Source: Stenotrophomonas rhizophila (GTDB lineage Bacteria > Pseudomonadota > Gammaproteobacteria > Xanthomonadales > Xanthomonadaceae). From it: 64,000 bases of DNA. The notes under the pieces are model-generated. The model did not search any database. It was not told the DNA's origin and saw only the letters and a program-made list of their open reading frames with translations. Shown piece by piece: positions 42,901 through 53,400 of this stretch. Location: assembly GCF_000661955.1 (NCBI RefSeq), contig NZ_CP007597.1, forward strand, positions 1,171,605 through 1,235,604, read 5' to 3'. Within the stretch, counting starts at the first letter, position 1. Each line of letters starts with the position of its first letter. Made by a program: the position numbers and the translations under genes.

Positions 42901-43503
42901 CATCGCTTCGAACAGGCCGATGGCCCGCGTACCGCATCGCGCTATGGCGGAAGCGGGCTGGGCCTGGCGATCTGCCAGGAACTGGCGGTGGCGATGGGCG
43001 GGCGTATCGACATCGACAGCCGGCTTGGCCATGGCGCACGGTTCAGCGTGCAGCTGCCGCTGCCGTGGACGCAGCAGCAGGGCAACGTCGCCAGCCACGC
43101 GTCGGACGCCGCGCGGATCCAGTTGCCGCCCTTGCGACTGCTGCTGGTGGAAGACGACCCGACCGTGGCCGATGTGATTGCCGGCCTGCTGCAGGCGCGT
43201 GGCCACGAGGTGGTGCACGTGCTGCACGGATTGGCCGCGTTGTCGGAAGTGGCTGCGGGCCGCTTCGATGCGGGGCTGCTTGATCTGGACCTGCCGGCGC
43301 TGGACGGCATCGCCATCGCGGGCCAGCTCCGTGCCATGGGCTATGAGTTGCCGCTGATCGCCGTCACGGCACGGTCGGATGCCTACGCCGAACAGCAGGT
43401 GCTGGAGGGCGGTTTCGACGGCTTCCTGCGCAAGCCGGTGACCGGTGACCTGCTCATCGATGCCATTGCCAAGGCGCGTGCACTGCGTCAGCGAGAGAGC
43501 TGA
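39940..43503 (+). CDS. hybrid sensor histidine kinase 1 (beta-propeller, Y_Y_Y, HisKA, HATPase, REC)
   Basis: 1187 aa. AGGGAGA precedes the ATG by six bases. Signal peptide 1-30; periplasmic beta-propeller of Reg_prop blades ([31 protein letters not shown]); a Y_Y_Y domain ([14 protein letters not shown]); one transmembrane helix near 765-790. The kinase core is complete: [13 protein letters not shown] with phospho-His 827, [20 protein letters not shown] and GGSGLGLAI. The receiver has LLLVEDD, LLDLDLP with Asp 1115, and FLRKPVTGD. It would sense a periplasmic ligand, phosphorylate itself and its receiver, and needs an Hpt or regulator elsewhere. First of four paralogs. Confidence 0.94.
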   Translation: MAMGTRGCCAGIVLLVLALCLVPAAAWAAETTAGSSAETPRMRRLGAADGMPSRMVLALAQDRQGYIWAATDDGLARVDGVGLRVWRHDPADPGSIPGNEVETLLVDPMDRVWVGVNGVGLSMLAPGRAAFQHFTDLNARCDGQFWSLAYAAKSLWIGTNRHGICRRGEDGSLVQYHADPNDPTSLPDDTIYTMLADPKGHVWVGTGSGVARWDGQRFHRIAPALLGGKSVFRLTREPDGTVWAGTEGGLFRIDADGSVRKAPWTLSADVRAATVIHDRNGGYWLGTADGLYRGDAAGVHLLAGDAGSGFLTARSGVLDMLQDHEGGLWVAMLTQGLAYLPPGWKRFSTWYQLDGKPLDSVYLLSAAAAGNDFYIGGAHGIYQLDAQGTLRQIADDTQVGVGAIWSVLPRADGALWIGRGGRLGLYQPRTGQLREWKIGGGSDVRQRIDLIRQAPNGELWLSVMSLGIQRRDAQGNLLDTIRIEEGRGLTENPVEQMLFDPRGQLWIMGDMGLLRWNEDRFEQVPGISRGSIYDITWTSPGDVWLARNGALERYSWDGLSMTLRERVGAAQGLPAVSMGGVVTGRQGQVWATTPRGLVRWDGAQRRLRVYGERDGLPDVEFSGRPPVRAANGRMLAVTATGLVGFDPDAADVPLPPSQLVIDNVQVRRDDAEGQQSLPPDAPIVLGPQDRDLIITARLLSFANPQGNRYRYRVSGYDQNWVMQAADGERLLSRLPSGHYAIDVQAATPQGQWTPSRTLSVEVLPPWWRSSWAILGYLLLWLLLVAVVVYVARVRLRRRQQWQLTVHKQQIAEQASQAKSQFLATLGHEVRTPMTGVLGMSELLLATPLDELQRGYAASIQHAGTHLLRLVNDALDLARIEAGRLELDIRPFDLMSMLAQVQALMEPMAHHRGLAFERSFNLPGPILVSGDEMRVRQILMNLLGNAIKFTERGHVSLGAELIDGGMGIIFEVADTGPGINTDQQQRLFHRFEQADGPRTASRYGGSGLGLAICQELAVAMGGRIDIDSRLGHGARFSVQLPLPWTQQQGNVASHASDAARIQLPPLRLLLVEDDPTVADVIAGLLQARGHEVVHVLHGLAALSEVAAGRFDAGLLDLDLPALDGIAIAGQLRAMGYELPLIAVTARSDAYAEQQVLEGGFDGFLRKPVTGDLLIDAIAKARALRQRES

Positions 43504-43552
43504 GCGCTGCTCGTGATTCATCGCATCAGTCGATAGTCGGCATTCGATCCAA

Positions 43553-43568
43553 TCTGGAATTCTCCAGA
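43553..43568. promoter_or_regulatory. 16-bp palindrome between kinases 1 and 2
   Basis: TCTGGA-attc-TCCAGA, perfect inverted repeat, 89 bp before the kinase 2 start. Candidate operator for the kinase 2-3 pair. Confidence 0.35.
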
Positions 43569-43656
43569 ATGTGATCCCGCGCCGAGGCGGGGGCTGTGTT
43601 CCTGCTGTCGCCGCTCTATCGTTCCCGCGATGACTTGGTTGCCGTTCGATTGACAG

Positions 43657-46600
43657 GTGCGTTTGAGCAGGACAAGGCGGCGCATCGGCAGCCGCTGGCT
43701 GATAGCACTGGTGCTCGGGTGCTGGCCATGGGCCCTGCTGGCGGCCGTGCTCGATCTGCCATGGCCCCGGCAGCTGGGGGTCATCGATGGCCTGCCCACC
43801 ACCGGCATCCACGCCATGGCCGAAGATGCCACCGGCTATCTGTGGATGGCCAGCAGCGAGGGACTGCTGCGCTTCGACGGGCGGCGGTCGCGGGTGTGGG
43901 GGGACGAACACGGGTTGCACGACACCACCTTGCGCGCGCTGCATGTCGATGCCGCCGACAGGGTATGGGTTGGCACCGTCTCGCAGGGGCTGTTGATGCT
44001 GGGAGGTGACCGTCGCCGCTTCGAGCGCGCCGGTACACAGATGCCGTGGGCCGTGCGTAGCGGCACCATCCACGCCATTGCGGGCGGCGGTGGCAGCACG
44101 CTATGGGTGATCGGGTCGGATCATCGTCTCTACATGCTGCCGGCGCTGGATGCGCGCTGGCAGGTGGTGGATGCCGCGGCGGATACCGTCACCGCCCTGG
44201 CCATCGACCACGCCGGGCGTCTGTGGGTGGGAACGTCGCAGGGACTGCGTCGCTTCGCCGACGGCCGCCTGCAGCGGGCCGGTACCCCCCCGGGTGCCGA
44301 CGGTCCGATACAGGCCGTGTGGCCCGATCCCCAGGGCGGCATCCATGCCAGCAACGGGGTGCGCACGTGGCGGGAAGCCAAGGGCCGGACGTCCGGCACC
44401 ACGCCGGGGACCGGGCGACCGCTGCTGCGCAGTACCGATGGCGCCTTGTGGACGCAGCGCGACACGGGCCTGTACCTGTCGCGCGGAACGCACACCCAGC
44501 GCGTTCCCCTCCGGCCGTTGCAGGGGCCGTCAACGCGCGCGGTGGAGATGGACGCGGCGGTGCAGGACCGGCACGGCGACATCTGGTTCCTGAGCAGGAC
44601 GCATGGCGTGTGGCGGCTGCCGGCGCGGTGGCGTGAGTTCACCGCATTGCCCATGGCGGGCGAGGGGCTTCCGGGTATTCGCAGCCACTACGCGCTGGCC
44701 CTGGCCGGGGCGGCGGATGGTCGGCTGTGGGTGGCCGGCAGCCAGGGGCGGCTGCAACGCCTGGACCTGCGCACCGGTGCAAGCAGCGATCATCTTGACC
44801 TTCCCCACGCCGGGCTCAGCGTGCAGCCGGTGGGGATGGCCGAGGATCGGCAGCAGCGGCTCTGGATCGCCAGTGCCGGGCAGTTGACCCGCTACGACCC
44901 TGCACGGGGCGAGGTACGCCGGTGGCCGCTGGACTGGCCATCGGCCGACGGTGCGCTGCATCTGCAGGTCTGCCCGGATGGCACGGTGTGGTTGGCCGGA
45001 AGCGGGCAGATCCAGCAATGGTCGCCGCATGGCCAGCGACAACTGGCGCAGCCACCGGGCGACTTGGGCCTGAGCGGGGCAATGTCGCGACGGCAGCTGC
45101 TGTGCGCGCGCGACGGTGTGCTGTGGGCGACCGACCGCGACGGGCTCAAGACCTGGGATGCGCCCCGTGGCCGCTTCGTGGCCGCCGAACGCACGGGCGC
45201 TGCAGTGGCGGCCATTGCCGAGGCCGACGATGGAAGCCTCTGGCTCAGCCGCCAGGATGCACTGGAACAGCATCGCTGGGATGGACGCGCGCTGCAGCGG
45301 CTGCGCCGGTTCGATGGCGCGCAGGGCTACCCGCTGCTGCGCGCCGAGGCACTGGTGGTGGATGGCCAGGGCGTGGTGTGGGCCGGTGCCGCGCGCGGCA
45401 TGGTGCGGCTGGACCCGGCGCGCGGTGGGGTGCGCGTGCTGGGCAGCGCCGAGGGCCTGCCGGTGCAGGAGATTCTTGCGCACCGGCTGGTACGGCTTGG
45501 CACCGGGGCGCTGGCCGCCGCCGTGCGCGAGGGCGGACTGCTGCTGATCGACCCGGCGGCCGTGGTCGAGCGTGGCCCGCCGCCGGTATTGGTGGTCAAC
45601 GCGGTGCGCGTCGAGCGCAATGGCACCCCGGTGACCGTGCGCGCCGATGCGGCGAACGTGGCATTGGCCAGCAGCGACCGCAACATTCAGATCGCGGTCA
45701 ATCTGCTGGGCGCGGGCGATGCCGATCGCATCCAGCATCGGTTCCGACTGGACGGGCACGACCCGGACTGGGTGGAGACCGGGCCGGTTGCGCTGCGCAC
45801 TTTCGCGCGCCTACCGCCGGGCGAGCACCGCGTGGAGATACAGGCACGGCATGGCGAAGGGACGTGGTCGGCGCCTTCCGAACGGCTGCTGCAGGTCGCG
45901 CCGGGGTGGTGGGAGACCGCCGCAGGCAAGGGTGTAGTACTGATGTTGGTGACCCTGGTGGTGGTCCTGCTGGGCCGGCTGGTCACATGCGTGTTGCGGC
46001 AGCGGGCCGCCCTGCGCGAGGCGCGCGTGCAGCGCTGCCTGGCCGAGCAGGCGTCGGCGCGCCGCACGCGGTTCCTGGGGCGTCTTGGCAGGCGCATCCG
46101 CATCCCGATGACGATCATCGCCGGCTGGAGCGAACTGCTGCTGCAAGGACCGCTCTCGCCGCCACAGCAGGCACGCGCCGACAGCCTGCGCCGCGCAGGC
46201 CTGCACCTGGTGCAACTGGTGGACGACGCCCTGGACCTGGCCAGCATCGAAGCCGGGCGCCTGCAGCTGGACCACGTGGCGTTTTCGCCGGTCGCCCTGC
46301 TGCACGACCTGCACGCGCTGATGGCGCCGGTGGCCGATGCAAAGGGCGTGCGGCTGCACTGGAGCAGCCACCTGGATCCGCAGCGATGGCTGCTGGGCGA
46401 CCCGCGGCGGTTGCGTCAGATACTGCTCAACCTGGTCGGCAATGCGCTGAAGTTCACCGCGCAGGGAAGCGTCGAGGTATCGGTGCAACCGGGTGCGGGA
46501 GGGCAGGGCCTGCAGCTGGTGGTGGCCGACACGGGACCGGGCATGACCGCAGCCCAGGTGCAGCGGTTGTTCCAGCGCTTCGAACAGGCCGATGGGGCCG

Positions 46601-47160
46601 CGACGATGGCGCGCCACGGCGGCAGTGGCCTGGGGTTGGCGATCAGCCGCGAACTGGCCCAGGCGATGGGGGGCGATATCACGGTCGACAGCCGGCCGGG
46701 GCTCGGCACCCGGTTCGAGGTGCAGGTGCCGCTGGCAACCACATCACCCCCGACAATCGCGCCTGCCACGGACGCGGTGACCGGTGAGGCGGTGCTGGTT
46801 GGCATGTCGGTCCTGTTGGTGTTGCCGGATCCGGACATCGCCGAGGTCGTTGCGGCGCTCTTGCGCGCGCAGGGGTGTCGGGTGGCCGTGGGGTGTGATG
46901 ATGCGAGGGCCGTGCCCGGCGTACCGGACGCACCGTGGCAGCTGCTGGCAACCGATCCGGATCTGCGGATCGGCGATGTGTTGGCCGGCGCGTGGCTGGC
47001 GCGGCGCTGGCCCGGGGTGCCGCGACTGGCGTTCACCGCGCGTGCCGACGCCGATGCAGAACGCGATGCGATGGCGGCCGGCTACGCTGCGTTCGTCCGG
47101 CTGCCCCTGGGCGATGCCGCCCTGCGTGCGGCCCTGCTGCAGTGCCGGGCAGGACGATGA
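43657..47160 (+). CDS. hybrid sensor kinase 2: ATPase domain intact, His and receiver sites lost
   Basis: 1167 aa from a GTG; a TTG two codons later is an alternative, both before the signal peptide. Same plan as kinase 1 (propeller, Y_Y_Y, one helix). The phosphorylation box is destroyed in place: FLGRLGRRIRIPM, so His is Arg 812, the catalytic Glu is Arg and Thr is Ile. The HATPase domain is intact (QILLNLVGNALKFT with Asn 929, [19 protein letters not shown]). In the receiver the acidic pair is lost (VLLVLPDPD), the phospho-Asp is Ala 1098 (QLLATDPD) and the Lys is Leu (FVRLPLGD). It can bind ATP but not carry phosphate; it overlaps the next gene by ATGA. Confidence 0.92.
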   Translation: MRLSRTRRRIGSRWLIALVLGCWPWALLAAVLDLPWPRQLGVIDGLPTTGIHAMAEDATGYLWMASSEGLLRFDGRRSRVWGDEHGLHDTTLRALHVDAADRVWVGTVSQGLLMLGGDRRRFERAGTQMPWAVRSGTIHAIAGGGGSTLWVIGSDHRLYMLPALDARWQVVDAAADTVTALAIDHAGRLWVGTSQGLRRFADGRLQRAGTPPGADGPIQAVWPDPQGGIHASNGVRTWREAKGRTSGTTPGTGRPLLRSTDGALWTQRDTGLYLSRGTHTQRVPLRPLQGPSTRAVEMDAAVQDRHGDIWFLSRTHGVWRLPARWREFTALPMAGEGLPGIRSHYALALAGAADGRLWVAGSQGRLQRLDLRTGASSDHLDLPHAGLSVQPVGMAEDRQQRLWIASAGQLTRYDPARGEVRRWPLDWPSADGALHLQVCPDGTVWLAGSGQIQQWSPHGQRQLAQPPGDLGLSGAMSRRQLLCARDGVLWATDRDGLKTWDAPRGRFVAAERTGAAVAAIAEADDGSLWLSRQDALEQHRWDGRALQRLRRFDGAQGYPLLRAEALVVDGQGVVWAGAARGMVRLDPARGGVRVLGSAEGLPVQEILAHRLVRLGTGALAAAVREGGLLLIDPAAVVERGPPPVLVVNAVRVERNGTPVTVRADAANVALASSDRNIQIAVNLLGAGDADRIQHRFRLDGHDPDWVETGPVALRTFARLPPGEHRVEIQARHGEGTWSAPSERLLQVAPGWWETAAGKGVVLMLVTLVVVLLGRLVTCVLRQRAALREARVQRCLAEQASARRTRFLGRLGRRIRIPMTIIAGWSELLLQGPLSPPQQARADSLRRAGLHLVQLVDDALDLASIEAGRLQLDHVAFSPVALLHDLHALMAPVADAKGVRLHWSSHLDPQRWLLGDPRRLRQILLNLVGNALKFTAQGSVEVSVQPGAGGQGLQLVVADTGPGMTAAQVQRLFQRFEQADGAATMARHGGSGLGLAISRELAQAMGGDITVDSRPGLGTRFEVQVPLATTSPPTIAPATDAVTGEAVLVGMSVLLVLPDPDIAEVVAALLRAQGCRVAVGCDDARAVPGVPDAPWQLLATDPDLRIGDVLAGAWLARRWPGVPRLAFTARADADAERDAMAAGYAAFVRLPLGDAALRAALLQCRAGR

Positions 47161-50100
47161 CGTGCCGGTTGGCATGCCGGTGCATGGCCCTGTTGCTGCT
47201 GGCATTGTTCGCATCGGCCGCGGCGGCGCGCTTGCCCGAGGCCGCTCGTTTCACTACCGCCGATGGCCTGCCTTCCAATGCCGTGCACCAGGTTGTCCAG
47301 GATCGGCAGGGGTACCTGTGGTTCGCCACCGACGATGGGCTCGCGCGTTTCGATGGACGCCAGTTCCGCCTCTGGCGCCGCGAGCAGGGATTGGCCGACA
47401 ACGCGCTGCTCAGTCTGGCCGTAGACGCCCAGGACCAGCTCTGGATGGGCACCGGCTATGGCACGCTGATGCGGATGTCGGCCGATCGCAGCCGGATCGA
47501 CGGGTTTGGTGGCGACACCCACCCGGCCTTGGCCGGGGTGCCGATCAGCGCGGTGCTGCCCGACGCAGAAGGCGGGGTGTGGTTCGGTAGCCGTGGCGCC
47601 GGACTGTTCCGACTGGACCCGCAGCAGCGCATCCGCCAGTTCCTGCCGACCCTGCGCGATGACGGGGTGCCGGCGGGCGATGTCGGGTACTTGTTGGCCG
47701 ATGACCGTGGCGTGCTGTGGATAGGCACATCGCACGGGTTGGCCTGTTGGCAGGCCGGGCGCTTCCATCGGCCGCCCGATCCCCGCCTGGCCCAGGCGTC
47801 GGTCACCGGACTGCACCAGGACACCGCAGGCGTGGTGTGGGCCAGCACGGCGGTGGGCCAGTGGCATGGCACCGCGTGCAGCACGTTGCAGGCCGCACCG
47901 GTGCCTGCACCGCGCCGGTTGTTGGGCATCGGTTCCGACGGGGCGCACTGGCTGGCCGAAGCCGACCGGATCTGGCGCCAGCCAGTGGACGGCGCGGCTG
48001 CAACGCCGGTGTCGCTCGCCGCGGCCGGGCGCGGCGCACCGCCCAGCCTGCGGGCGGTCTTCGAGGATCGGGATGGGGGCGTCTGGCTGCTGGGACGCCA
48101 CCTGGGCATGTGGCGCCTGCTGCCGCGCTGGTCCCGGTTCACGCGGCAGCAGGCGCCCGCGCGTCGGTTGGGGCTGGACGGATTTTTGCCCGAATCGGCC
48201 CGGGTAAGTGAGGAACTGGCCTGCGACAACGCACGCTATTGGCGCATCCACAACGGCATGCTGGAGGGCCGTGGACCGGCGCGGCGCCGCCAGGTGCGCT
48301 GGCCGCTTCAGGGGGCTGGGCAGGCACCGCTGCGCGGGCCGGTGTCGCTGCACTGCGCCGGCGACGGTGGCGTGTGGCTGGGCAGCCGCGATGGGCTGAT
48401 GCGTTGGAACGGCGCGCAACTGCACCCGGTCGCCGGTGCACCCGCAGCGATCAGTGCATTGCACGTTGCCGCCGATGGGCACTTGTGGGTGGCCAGCACC
48501 GGCGCCCTGCAACGTTACCAGTGGCAGCAGGGACGCCTGCTGCGCAACCTGCGCCTGGACGACCGCGATGGCATGCCGGAACAGGCGGTGCATGCACTGG
48601 CCACCGACGCCGACGGCGTGCTGTGGGGGGTGTCCCACCATGGCCTGTTGCGGGTTGCAGCCCCTTGGCGTGAGGTGCACATCTACACGCGCGACGACGG
48701 CATCCCACCCGCCCTGCTGAAGGCCCGCCTGCAGGCGCAGGGTCGGCAGATGCTGGCCATTGATGCCGACGGCGCGATCGCGTTCGATCCCGCCCTGCTG
48801 GCGCGCCCGGCCACGCCATCGGCGCTGGTGATCGAGCGGGTGCAGCTGCGTCGCGACCAGCGCCTGCTCACGCTGCCCCCGGCGGCGTCGCTGCAGCTGC
48901 ATGAAGGGGATCGTGAGATCCAGATCACCGCCAGGGTGCTGTCGGCCCAGCTCGACCCCGGCCAGCAGTATCGCTTCCGGCTGCGCGATGGCACACGTGG
49001 TTGGCGCCGAACCCGCAGCCGTGGGACGGTGGAGTTTCCGACGCTGGCGCCGGGTCGGCATGCGCTGGATTACCAGGAGCGCAGCGGCGAGGGCCGTTGG
49101 TCGGCCGCGCAAACCCTGGTGCTCAACGTGCAGCCCGATGGCTGGCCGCACCGGCAGCCGTCGGTTGTGCATGCCGCCAGCGTGGTCGCGATGCTGGGGC
49201 TGTTGGTCTGGCTGGGCGGGCGGAGTCTGGCGCGTTCGCGCGCGCGCCGCGCCGCGGAGCAGCGGCACGCGTGGGCGCAGCAGTCGGCGCAGGCCAAGGC
49301 GCATTACCTGGCCACGTTCGGGCACGAAGTACGCACGCCATTGACCGGCGTACTGGGGATGACCGAGCTGCTGCTGGCCTCGCCGCTGGACGCGCAGCAA
49401 CGGCAGCGACTGCAACGGATCGATCGGGGCGGTCGGCAGTTGCTGGCGATCGTGAACCAGGCACTGGATGACGCCCGCATGGATGCCGGCCGGTTGCCAC
49501 TGCAGTGCAGCGACGTTGATCTGGCGACGCTGCTGCAGCGCTGGCGGCAGTCCGCGCAGCTGGACCTGTGCGCGCGTGGCAGCAGCCTGGCGGCGTGCGT
49601 GGACCTGCCCGGCGCGGCGCCCGTGCATACCGACCCGGCGCGCGTGCAGCAGGTGCTGCAACGGGTAGTGGATGTGATGGTGCAGACGCTGGGCGCGTGC
49701 AGGATGTCGTTCCGTGCCAGCTGGCTGCCAGGCCGCAGCGGCCTGCTGGTGGATATCGACGCGGTCGCCACGTCAGCAGCGCCGCTGCCGTCAGGGACGT
49801 TGTCCAGCGACGCGTTGGAGTCCGCACAGGCCGGCGCGCACGCCTTGGGTGGATGCGTGCGGCTGGTCAGCGCCGGGGGCGGGTCGGGTGGGCGCGTGCT
49901 GCTGAGCCTGCCGATGGTGACGGGCGCGGAATGCGCCACCTGCATACCGGCCCCGTCCGGGGTGGCCGCGGACACGGCGGCGATACGCCACGGTGAGCGG
50001 GTTCTGCTGGTCGAAGACGAGCCTCTGGTGGCCGACGTGCACGCCGGCCTGCTGGCGGCAGGCGGCGCGCAGGTGGTGACCGCCGCGCATGCCCTGGCCG

Positions 50101-50351
50101 CGTTGGGCGAACTGGCGGTGGCGCCATTCGATGTGGTGCTGCTGGACCTGGACCTGCCCGGCGTGGACGGGTGGCAACTGCTGGACATGCTGGCCGCACA
50201 GGGATGCGCGGTGCCGGTTGTGGTCCTGACCGCGCGCCGTGACCCCGACCTTGCCCGACGGTCGGCGGCGGCCGGCGCGGCAGGATGGCTGCACAAGCCG
50301 GCCAGCGGCGAGCAGTTGCTGGCGGCGGTGCGTGCGGCGCGGCAGGCCTGA
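47157..50351 (+). CDS. hybrid sensor kinase 3: His and receiver intact, ATP-binding domain lost
   Basis: 1064 aa from the ATG overlapping the stop of kinase 2. Signal peptide, propeller ([14 protein letters not shown]), Y_Y_Y domain and one helix as in its paralogs. HisKA is intact: YLATFGHEVRTPLTGVLGM with His 723. The following domain is eroded. The N-box reads VLQRVVDVMVQT (Arg 836 and Val 840 for the two Asn), G1 is gone (VDIDAVATS), and the lid and GSGLGL loop are deleted, about 25 residues in all. The receiver is complete (LLVEDEP, LLDLDLP with Asp 997, VLTAR, LHKPASGE). It can accept phosphate but not make it, the mirror image of kinase 2. Confidence 0.92.
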   Translation: MTCRLACRCMALLLLALFASAAAARLPEAARFTTADGLPSNAVHQVVQDRQGYLWFATDDGLARFDGRQFRLWRREQGLADNALLSLAVDAQDQLWMGTGYGTLMRMSADRSRIDGFGGDTHPALAGVPISAVLPDAEGGVWFGSRGAGLFRLDPQQRIRQFLPTLRDDGVPAGDVGYLLADDRGVLWIGTSHGLACWQAGRFHRPPDPRLAQASVTGLHQDTAGVVWASTAVGQWHGTACSTLQAAPVPAPRRLLGIGSDGAHWLAEADRIWRQPVDGAAATPVSLAAAGRGAPPSLRAVFEDRDGGVWLLGRHLGMWRLLPRWSRFTRQQAPARRLGLDGFLPESARVSEELACDNARYWRIHNGMLEGRGPARRRQVRWPLQGAGQAPLRGPVSLHCAGDGGVWLGSRDGLMRWNGAQLHPVAGAPAAISALHVAADGHLWVASTGALQRYQWQQGRLLRNLRLDDRDGMPEQAVHALATDADGVLWGVSHHGLLRVAAPWREVHIYTRDDGIPPALLKARLQAQGRQMLAIDADGAIAFDPALLARPATPSALVIERVQLRRDQRLLTLPPAASLQLHEGDREIQITARVLSAQLDPGQQYRFRLRDGTRGWRRTRSRGTVEFPTLAPGRHALDYQERSGEGRWSAAQTLVLNVQPDGWPHRQPSVVHAASVVAMLGLLVWLGGRSLARSRARRAAEQRHAWAQQSAQAKAHYLATFGHEVRTPLTGVLGMTELLLASPLDAQQRQRLQRIDRGGRQLLAIVNQALDDARMDAGRLPLQCSDVDLATLLQRWRQSAQLDLCARGSSLAACVDLPGAAPVHTDPARVQQVLQRVVDVMVQTLGACRMSFRASWLPGRSGLLVDIDAVATSAAPLPSGTLSSDALESAQAGAHALGGCVRLVSAGGGSGGRVLLSLPMVTGAECATCIPAPSGVAADTAAIRHGERVLLVEDEPLVADVHAGLLAAGGAQVVTAAHALAALGELAVAPFDVVLLDLDLPGVDGWQLLDMLAAQGCAVPVVVLTARRDPDLARRSAAAGAAGWLHKPASGEQLLAAVRAARQA

Positions 50352-50472
50352 GCGGATCGTCGCCGCGTAGCGAACCGTTTACCATGCGGACTGGCCCAGG
50401 ATCGGCGCGCCGGCAGCAACGCGCGCCCGTAGCCTCTGGGGTGCATCCATGGACGATGGGGGAGATCCACCA

Positions 50473-53400
50473 GTGGTGTCATTGCGTTGGCTGCTCCTGA
50501 TCGGGATTGCATGGCTGTGGCCGACCTTCGGCCAGGCCCAGCCCGTGCCGCCAACGCCACGCCAGCTGACCGTGTTCGATGGACTGCCGTCCAACACGGT
50601 CAACCGCATGGCCGAAGATGGCTACGGCTACCTGTGGATCGCCACCAACGACGGCCTGGCCCGCTACGACGGGCGCAACTACCGGGTCTGGCGCGCCGAG
50701 GATGGCCTGCGCGACAACCACGTGTGGAGCGTGCATGTGGATGCCCGCAACCAGCTGTGGATCGGCACCGAGAATGCCGGCCTGGCGATGATGTCGGCCG
50801 ACCGCCGCGAGCTGCGCTTCTTCGACCGCGCCAGCCACCCGCAGATCGGCAGCAACACCATCTGGTCGATCACCTCCACCGCCGATGGCACCGTGTGGTT
50901 CGGGACTTACGAAGGCGGCCTGCACCGCCTGGACCGTGACGGCAAGGTCACCCGTTTCATGCCCGAGCGCGGCAATCCGCGCAGCCTGCCCGCCGCGTCG
51001 GTGACCCAGCTGGCCACCACCCGCGATGGCAGCCTGTGGGTGGGCACGCAGGCCGGCCTGGCACGTTGGACCGGCACGGATTTCGAACGGGTATCCACCC
51101 GCGATGTGCCGGCGCAGGTGATCAACGGCTTGACCGCCGAGATCGATGGCAGCCTCTGGATCGGCACCAATACCGGCGTGTTGGTGCGGCGGCCGGACGG
51201 GCGCTTCGAACCGGCACCGTGGAAGGTGGCGGCCGGCGACCAGGTGCTGGGCATGATGCTGCGCGACGAGCAGGGCGGCTACTGGCTCGATACCCGGTCC
51301 GGGCTGGGGCGCGCCTACGACAACCAGTTCCAGCAGGTGCCGCTGTACAGCGCGGTGGCGCGTGGCCAGGTACGCCCGAACTGGACCGGCGCCTATGAAG
51401 ACCGCGAAGGCGGGATCTGGCTGGCCAGCATCAACGGCGGGTTGTGGCACCTGTTGCCGCGCTGGTGGCAGTTCTCGGTGCTGTCGCGCCTGGAGGACGA
51501 TCCGGGGTCGCTGCGCAATGGTTACGTGCTGGGCACGTCCGCCGCCGCCGATGGCGGGGTATGGGCGGTGGGAACGCACGGGGCGCTGGACAAGTTTGAT
51601 CCGGTCAGCGGCCGTGTGACGCAGCATCGGAGGGGTGTGGACGGGACGCAGTGGCTGCAATCGGTACAGGAAGATCCCCGCGGCCAGGTCTGGATCGGCT
51701 CGGCGTCGGCCTTGCTGCGCTATGACCCCAAGGATGCATCGATCCGCCGCTGGGGGCACGATGCTGCCGTTGATGCGGCGATGGAGGGCCAGCTGGAATC
51801 GTTGGCGGTCTGCGACGGCCAACGCCTGTGGAGCGCTGCGTCGACCGGGTTGCAGCAGCGCGACCTGGACGGTCGCGTGCTGCACCGGGTGCCGGCCGGG
51901 CATGCCGGGCTCGCGGCCGGGCAACTGGCCCTGGACCTGCTGTGCGGACCGGACGATACGCTGTGGGTGGCCACCAACCAGGGCCTGCTGCAGTGGATGC
52001 CGGGCCGTTCACGGTTTGAACCCGTGCCGGGTGGTCCAGCGGCGGCGATCCACGCGCTGGCGCGCGCCGACGATGACAGCGTGTGGCTGTCCGAAGAAGG
52101 GCGGTTGAGCCAGTACCGGTGGCAGGATGGACGGCTGTTGCTGCAGGCGGTCGTCGGCGGTGGCGCGGGCTATCCGGAAGTGTCGGCAACCGGGCTGGTG
52201 GTCGATGCGCAGGGCGTGGTGTGGGCGGCCAGCGCACGTGGCCTGATCCGGGTCGACCCGCAGATGGGCAACGTGCGCCTGTATGGCGTGCACGATGGCC
52301 TGCCCAGCCAGGAGTTCCGTCGCAGCACGCTGAGCCGCACCGCCAGTGGCCGCATCGTTGGCGGCACGCCGGCCGGCGTGGTGGTGTTCGACCCGCGCCA
52401 AGTGCGGCCGTCCAACCGGCGTGCGCCGCTGGTGATCGAACGGGTCGAGGTGCGTCGCGGCGACCGCGTCGCCGACCTGACCCACCTGACCCCGCTGGAG
52501 GTCGCTGACGCCGACCGCGATCTGCGCATCGTGGCGCGTCTGTTGTCGTTCGCCGATTCGTCGTCCAACAGCTACCGCTACCGGCTGGCCGGCTACGACC
52601 CGGACTGGGTGGAAGTGGGGCCGGCCGGCGAGCGCGTGTTCTCGCGGTTGCCACCGGGCCGCTACCGGCTGGAGGTGCAGGCGCGTTCGGCCGACCAGGT
52701 GTGGTCGCGGGTGCAGTCGCTGGAATTCCGGGTGATGCCGCCGTGGTGGCGGAGCATGTCCGGGCTGCTGGTACTGACCTCGATGACGCTGCTGTTGATG
52801 AGCCTCATTGCGTGGTTGTACCGGCGCCGGTTGCAGCGTCGGCATGCCTACCAGCTGGCCTTGCAGAAGCAGGAACTGGCCGAGCAGGCGTCAGCGGCCA
52901 AGACCCGCTTCCTGGCCAACCTGGGGCATGAGGTGCGCACGCCGATGACCGGTGTGCTGGGCATGAGCGAGCTGCTGCTGGGGTCGTCGCTGGACCCGCA
53001 GCAGCGCAGTTGGACCGCGTCCATCCGGCATGCCGGCGAGCATCTACTGCATCTGGTGAACGATGCGCTGGACCTGGCCCGCATCGAGTCCGGGCGGCTG
53101 CAGCTGCAGTCGCAGCCGTTCGACGTCCACAACGTGGTGAGCGATGTCTGCACGCTGATGGCCGCGCTTGCCGAGCAGAAGCACGTGCGTTTCGTGGTGG
53201 ACAACCAGTTGCCACCGGGCCTGGCCAGCGTGGGCGATGCGGTGCGGGTGCGGCAGATCCTGCTCAACCTGCTGGGCAATGCGGTGAAGTTCACCACGCA
53301 TGGCGAGGTGCGGCTGAAGGCAACCACGCTGTCGTCCGAGCGTGGCCTGCATTTCGAGGTATCCGACACCGGGCCGGGCATCAGCGCCGACCAGCAGCAG

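Noticed and set aside
40042..44073. A 1343-codon minus-strand open frame across kinases 1 and 2
   Set aside because: Antisense shadow. The plus-strand frame has continuous, conserved kinase domains; the minus frame is His/Gln/Arg-rich with no recognisable domain.
46948..46956. Kinase 2 receiver might keep a phospho-Asp if D1100 rather than A1098 is aligned
   Set aside because: In register with its paralogs (LLDLDLP) the site is Ala; the acidic pair and the Lys are lost as well, so the receiver is still judged inactive.
47082..49661. Long minus-strand frame opposite kinase 3
   Set aside because: Same pattern of antisense shadow; no start signal or domain.
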